Positions 60,176-64,000 of a stretch of DNA of 64,000 nt are shown piece after piece (position 1 is the first letter of the stretch; the number at the start of each line of letters is the position of its first letter). Source of the stretch: Pseudarcicella hirudinis (GTDB lineage: Bacteria; Bacteroidota; Bacteroidia; Cytophagales; Spirosomataceae). Under the pieces are notes generated by a model. The model was not told the DNA's origin. It was given only the letters and a program-made list of their open reading frames with translations, and did no database searches. Both the position numbers and the translations under genes were made by a program. The stretch covers positions 389,670 to 453,669 of the forward strand of contig NZ_FOXH01000002.1 of NCBI RefSeq assembly GCF_900115665.1, written 5' to 3'.

Positions 60176-62590
60176 ATGCCTGTATCGAAAAAAAGTATAC
60201 TATCCTTAACCTTTGTTTTATTATTTCTGACAGCCTATCCACTTGCAGCTCAGGACTTTGTTGTTCCTGCTTTTAAAGGTAAAGTTATTGACTCTAATAC
60301 CGGAATGCCAATTGATGGGGCTTCTGTGGTAATTGATTTTAAAAAATCCGGAACCTTGACGAATAAGGAGGGAGAGTTTCAGGTATTTATTCCCAATGGA
60401 GAATATGTTTTTAAAATCAGCCATGTCGGATATAAGCCGTATAGAGGCAGAGTAAGTATTGCCGGAAAAGACAGAGAAATGACGATCAGTATGGAGGATA
60501 TAACGAAACAGCTTGAAGAAGTAATTGTTTCGAGTGTTTCTACCAGAAAGGATATTCAGACCCCTTCTCTTGGCGTTTCCATTTTAAGTATCAAAGGGAT
60601 AAAGAGACTTCCTACTATGATGGGAGAAGTCGATATTATGCGGAGTTTACAAACCCTGCCTGGTGTTTCATCGGTTGGCGAAGGAGCTAATGGTTTGAAT
60701 ATCAGAGGAGGAAATGTTGATCAAAACCTGATTTTTATTGATAATACCCCGATTTTTAATCCCACGCATATGTTCGGGCTTTTCTCTGTCTTTGCTTCAG
60801 ATGCGATCCGGGAACTTGAGTTGTATAAAGGAGGTGTTCCTGCAAGGTTCGGCGGGAGAACGGCTTCTGTTCTTGACATTAAGATGACCGAGCCTAATCT
60901 TGAAAAATTTAAAATGCAGGGCGGAATCGGGCTGGTTTCAAACAGAGTCATGGCTGAAATTCCTGTGATTAAAGAAAAACTATCGGTTTTGGTGGCTGGA
61001 AGAGCATCATTCAATGACTTCCTGTTCAAATGGTTTGCTCCTGATAATATTAAGTCAACCAGAGCTAATTTTTTTGATTTAGCTACCAAAGTGTTTTACA
61101 GACCTGATAAGAAAAACACTTTTTCCTTTTCTTCTTATTTCAGCAGAGATTATTACCGGGTCGATTCCCTTTTCAGCCTGGAGAATGTGATTGCCAAACA
61201 AACTTCCTTCGATTACGGGCATACTAACTTTGCTTTATCATGGAACCATTATTTCAATACTAAAACCTCATTGGACGTAGTGGGAGTTGTAAGCGATTAT
61301 AAATCAAAGACTTCTTCGGTTGATACCGTAAATGCCATTGACCTGAACAACAAAGTTTCCTATAAAAATCTGAAAGCAAGCATTGATTATCAACCTAATG
61401 AGGCACACAAAATAAATGTTGGTTTGAGTGCAGTCCGCTATGATATTTCTCCGGGCAGATTAAATGAGGGTGTTGTTTCCCGCATCGCCACCGTGTTGTT
61501 ACCGGATGAGCAATCATGGGAACTGGCTGTTCATGCAGATGATGAATTCAAAGTAAATAAGGATTTTACCATTCAATATGGTTTAAGATACGCTCAGTTT
61601 CTAAGTATCGGCCCAACTGCAATACGAAAATATGCAGAAGGACAACCTCCTTCTGATGCCTCGGTAATTGGAGTAGAAAATGTGGCAAAAGGCTCTGTTG
61701 TAAAGAGTTATGGCGGACTGGAGCCGAGACTTACCATGAAATATTCTTTGAGTGAAAGTAGTTCTTTGAAATTTGGTTACAACCGAATGCAGCAATTTCT
61801 GCAATTACTTTCAAATAATACTACACCGCTTCCAACGGCACGCTGGACTACTGCAAATGAGTATATTAAACCTCAGATAAGTGATTTCCTGTCATTGGGA
61901 TATTTTAAAACCTATAATGAAAATGTCTGGGAAACATCTCTGGAAGCATATTACCGGGAATCTAAGAATATTCTTGACTATGTTTCAGGTTCTAATTTAC
62001 AATTGAATCCGAATATTGAAACCCAGATAATAGAAGGGAAAGGCCGTGCTTACGGTATAGAATTAATGCTTGCCAAAAAGAAAGGTGAACTTACAGGTTG
62101 GGTAAGTTATACTTTCGCACGTTCATTACAGCAGACAATCGGGGATTTCCCGCAGTTGCAGCAGATTAACAATGGAAACTGGTTCCCCTCAAATTATGAT
62201 AAACCTCATAACCTGAATATGGTAATGAATATCCAGCCTTCCAAACACCATAGTTTCTCACTTACTTTTGCTTATAATACCGGCAGACCCTTTTCTTCTC
62301 CTTCCGGATTATATGAAGTTGCAGGAAAGAAATATCCGGTTTATACTTCAAGAAATAACGACAGAATCTCAGATTATCATCGGCTGGATTTCTCCTGGAC
62401 AATTTATAATCCGAGTATGAAAGATAAAAGATGGGAGGGAAGCTGGGTATTTACGATTTACAACCTTTATGGCAGACAAAATGCTTATTCAGTATTTTTT
62501 AAGCCATATTACCAGGGGGTCAGGCCATATGAGTTAAGTGTGTTTGCTTCACCGTTTGTCTCTTTGACCTATAATTTTAAATTTTTGTAG
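60176..62590 (+). CDS. TonB-dependent outer-membrane receptor with carboxypeptidase-regulatory-like domain
   Basis: 804 residues. The signal peptide (ending near PLAAQDF) is followed by a CarboxypepD_reg-like domain (GKVIDSNTGMPIDGASVVIDF, GEYVFKISHVGYKPY, about 34-105). Next is a plug (IMRSLQTLPGVSSVGEGANGLNIRGGNVDQNLIFIDNTPIFNPTHMFGLFSVF, near 155-210), then the barrel ending in SLTYNFKFL. It is not of the SusC type (no STN, no GYG-type box) and has no SusD partner. It is followed 69 bp later by a DUF4249 lipoprotein, its usual companion. The cargo is unknown; peptides or iron chelates are possible. Confidence 0.92.
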   Translation: MPVSKKSILSLTFVLLFLTAYPLAAQDFVVPAFKGKVIDSNTGMPIDGASVVIDFKKSGTLTNKEGEFQVFIPNGEYVFKISHVGYKPYRGRVSIAGKDREMTISMEDITKQLEEVIVSSVSTRKDIQTPSLGVSILSIKGIKRLPTMMGEVDIMRSLQTLPGVSSVGEGANGLNIRGGNVDQNLIFIDNTPIFNPTHMFGLFSVFASDAIRELELYKGGVPARFGGRTASVLDIKMTEPNLEKFKMQGGIGLVSNRVMAEIPVIKEKLSVLVAGRASFNDFLFKWFAPDNIKSTRANFFDLATKVFYRPDKKNTFSFSSYFSRDYYRVDSLFSLENVIAKQTSFDYGHTNFALSWNHYFNTKTSLDVVGVVSDYKSKTSSVDTVNAIDLNNKVSYKNLKASIDYQPNEAHKINVGLSAVRYDISPGRLNEGVVSRIATVLLPDEQSWELAVHADDEFKVNKDFTIQYGLRYAQFLSIGPTAIRKYAEGQPPSDASVIGVENVAKGSVVKSYGGLEPRLTMKYSLSESSSLKFGYNRMQQFLQLLSNNTTPLPTARWTTANEYIKPQISDFLSLGYFKTYNENVWETSLEAYYRESKNILDYVSGSNLQLNPNIETQIIEGKGRAYGIELMLAKKKGELTGWVSYTFARSLQQTIGDFPQLQQINNGNWFPSNYDKPHNLNMVMNIQPSKHHSFSLTFAYNTGRPFSSPSGLYEVAGKKYPVYTSRNNDRISDYHRLDFSWTIYNPSMKDKRWEGSWVFTIYNLYGRQNAYSVFFKPYYQGVRPYELSVFASPFVSLTYNFKFL

Positions 62591-62659
62591 AACATAAGCC
62601 TTTCCGGTGTATTGAAGATGGGTCGGTTTTGCCGGAAATGTTAATTTAATAATCAGAAA

Positions 62660-63778
62660 ATGAAGAAGTTCCCTATATATTTTGTCCTGTTGATTTTGGC
62701 AGTGTTTGCCTGTGTAAATCCGATCAAGGATTTTGTACAGGTAGATGCACAAAGTTTTTTAGATATTGAGGCAGATTTAAATGACCAGCCGGGAGGGTCG
62801 GTTGTGAAGCTCAATATGTCTTCAAAAAGTCTGCAGTCCGGAGTAATGGCTCCGGTTGCCAAAGCAGGTGTTTCTGTAACGGATGATCAGGGTGTAAAGG
62901 TTTTGTTCTCAGAAACAACCAATGGAAATTATACCTGTCCTAAAGATTTTAAAGGTGTTGCAGGAAGAAGTTACCAGTTAAATATTCAGACCAAAGAAGG
63001 AAAGGTTTACCAGTCATCTTTTGAAAAAATGCAGGATGTTCCTGATATTCAACAGGTTGTCAGCCAGTTTGAGATCAAGGACAATTTTGGTAAACAAGAT
63101 CAGAGAAGAGCAGGTTTTAATATTCTGGTAGATTTTCAGGATTCGCCGAATGAAGTGAATTATTATCAATGGAATTGGAAGCATTATGAAAAAATCACTT
63201 ATTGTGCTTTTTGTGATGGAGGAAATTATGACTTCGTGAAAAATCAATGTAACTATAATCCGCCATCAGGCCATCTTTACCGTTATGTCTGTGATGGCAA
63301 TTGCTGGGATATTTCTTTTAATGATGATATTTCTATCTTTTCCGATACTTATGTAAACGGACAGCGGGTTGTAGGCAAACAGGTTGCCCGGGCTCCGTAT
63401 GATGATAAAACGCCTTATTATTTTGAATTGGAACAGCGTTCAATTACCAAAACAGCCTATACTTTTTTCCTCTCTCTGGCAAACGTGATCCAAAATTCCG
63501 GGACTTTCTTCGATATTCCTGCTGAAACCCGTTTTAGTCTTAACATTAAATCAACCAGCAATCCTGATGAAAAGATTTTGGGCGTATTTAATGTTTATTC
63601 AGTAAAAAAGAGGATCTTTTACATAGACAGGACAAAAGGTGTTCCCAGCAATGAGTTCCCGCTTTATAAGATTATTCCCGGAGAAACTTTTACCTGTGAT
63701 TTTCCCTGTAAGAGTACAGTTTCCTGTTTCGAAGGCCCGACGCGTACTAAAATTGCTCCGGTAGGTTGGGTTCAATAA
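62660..63778 (+). CDS. DUF4249 lipoprotein (companion of the TonB receptor)
   Basis: 372 residues. Lipoprotein signal with VFACVNP (Cys15). The DUF4249 pattern is present: FLDIEADLNDQPGGSVVKLNMS, VAKAGVSVTDDQGVKVLFSETTNGNYTC, GRSYQLNIQTKEGKVYQSSFEKMQDVPDI, and later YFELEQRSITKTAYTFFLSLANVIQNSGTFFDIP. A cysteine-rich middle (YCAFCDGGNYDF, YVCDGNCWD) and the last 30 residues (FTCDFPCKSTVSCFEG) give about eight cysteines, probably disulfides. DUF4249 genes nearly always follow such TonB receptors, and the protein may be the surface lid or substrate binder. Confidence 0.88.
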   Translation: MKKFPIYFVLLILAVFACVNPIKDFVQVDAQSFLDIEADLNDQPGGSVVKLNMSSKSLQSGVMAPVAKAGVSVTDDQGVKVLFSETTNGNYTCPKDFKGVAGRSYQLNIQTKEGKVYQSSFEKMQDVPDIQQVVSQFEIKDNFGKQDQRRAGFNILVDFQDSPNEVNYYQWNWKHYEKITYCAFCDGGNYDFVKNQCNYNPPSGHLYRYVCDGNCWDISFNDDISIFSDTYVNGQRVVGKQVARAPYDDKTPYYFELEQRSITKTAYTFFLSLANVIQNSGTFFDIPAETRFSLNIKSTSNPDEKILGVFNVYSVKKRIFYIDRTKGVPSNEFPLYKIIPGETFTCDFPCKSTVSCFEGPTRTKIAPVGWVQ

Positions 63779-63950
63779 GAATAGCTGATTTTTGTTTCAT
63801 AGTTAAAATCAATGATTTTATATAAAATATCGATTTGATTTATAGAATTGGTTTCTCTTAATTTTGCAGAAGAATACCGCGGAATAAACAGAAAATTAAA
63901 CCCGGAATAAACTATCAGTCCGGAAAAGATACGAATGTCTGAATAATAAT

Positions 63951-63993
63951 GGAGACATGATTTGAAATTTTGTCTCCGGATTTGACAATCCGG
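63951..63993 (+). terminator. Two overlapping hairpins at the end of the TonB/DUF4249 unit
   Basis: GGAGACA (63951-63957) pairs with TGTCTCC (63971-63977), and CCGGATT (63976-63982) with AATCCGG (63987-63993). They share two bases and cannot both form completely. The window ends before a T-run can be judged. Confidence 0.4.
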
Positions 63994-64000
63994 ATAGCTT

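Overview
The window is chromosomal DNA of a Bacteroidota bacterium, most likely from the Cytophagales/Spirosomaceae side. This is a judgement from content: a T9SS type A sorting domain, a SusC/SusD pair with ECF sigma and FecR-type anti-sigma factors, a hybrid two-component system, a TonB receptor followed by a DUF4249 lipoprotein, and promoters of the TTG / TAnnTTTG type. The genus cannot be fixed from sequence alone. The DNA is moderately AT-rich, with a clearly more AT-rich stretch around 14.9-17.4 kb. I saw no CRISPR array, transposase, integrase or rRNA. One tRNA (Arg, ACG) is present.

Layout: 0-1.7 kb, end of a large secreted Ig-like repeat protein. 1.8-4.0 kb, a translationally coupled glycoside-hydrolase-like / CBM9-like pair. 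4.1-12.8 kb, a LacI regulator divergent from an amino-sugar cluster (GHMP kinase, sugar nucleotidyltransferase, GH109, NagB/PIG-L fusion, FucP/NagP-type transporter). A double LacI-type operator lies between them. 12.9-14.9 kb, an SCP2-domain protein and MnmE. 15.1-17.4 kb, an AT-rich accessory islet (AbiV, a small unknown, a Fic protein with its own repeated operator). 17.6-19.5 kb, an Fe-S uracil-DNA glycosylase and an SGNH hydrolase. 19.9-30.4 kb, a complete polysaccharide utilization locus for a uronate polymer (ECF sigma, FecR, SusC, SusD, two alginate-lyase-fold enzymes, GH88). 30.6-31.7 kb, a SatD-type regulator with three operators and a small membrane protein. 31.8-39.4 kb, an amidohydrolase, an AraC regulator, DUF983, a GH78 rhamnosidase, DUF2059 and a hypothetical protein. 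39.5-46.2 kb, a fructan/fructose locus (GH32, fructokinase, sugar porter, sugar-sensing hybrid two-component protein). 46.6-50.9 kb, a LytS/LytTR pair, an intradiol dioxygenase-like lipoprotein, an unknown and a TIM-barrel isomerase. 51.0-56.6 kb, a poorly characterised accessory stretch with two tandem proteins resembling the Rhodococcus Vap virulence-protein core, a frameshifted small exported protein, a STAS-like protein, tRNA-Arg, an unknown lipoprotein, a 54-residue HTH protein and a lipocalin-like lipoprotein. 56.6-57.3 kb, a gene-free stretch with strong RNA-like folding. 57.3-63.8 kb, MetZ-like, NuoH, a TonB receptor and its DUF4249 partner.

The organism looks like a glycan-degrading heterotroph with separate regulated systems for uronates (sigma/anti-sigma), fructans (hybrid sensor), amino sugars (LacI) and rhamnosides. 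The least expected items are the Vap-like pair, the self-regulation architectures of Fic and SatD, where inverted repeats sit on the promoter elements, and the candidate structured RNA upstream of the methionine gene.
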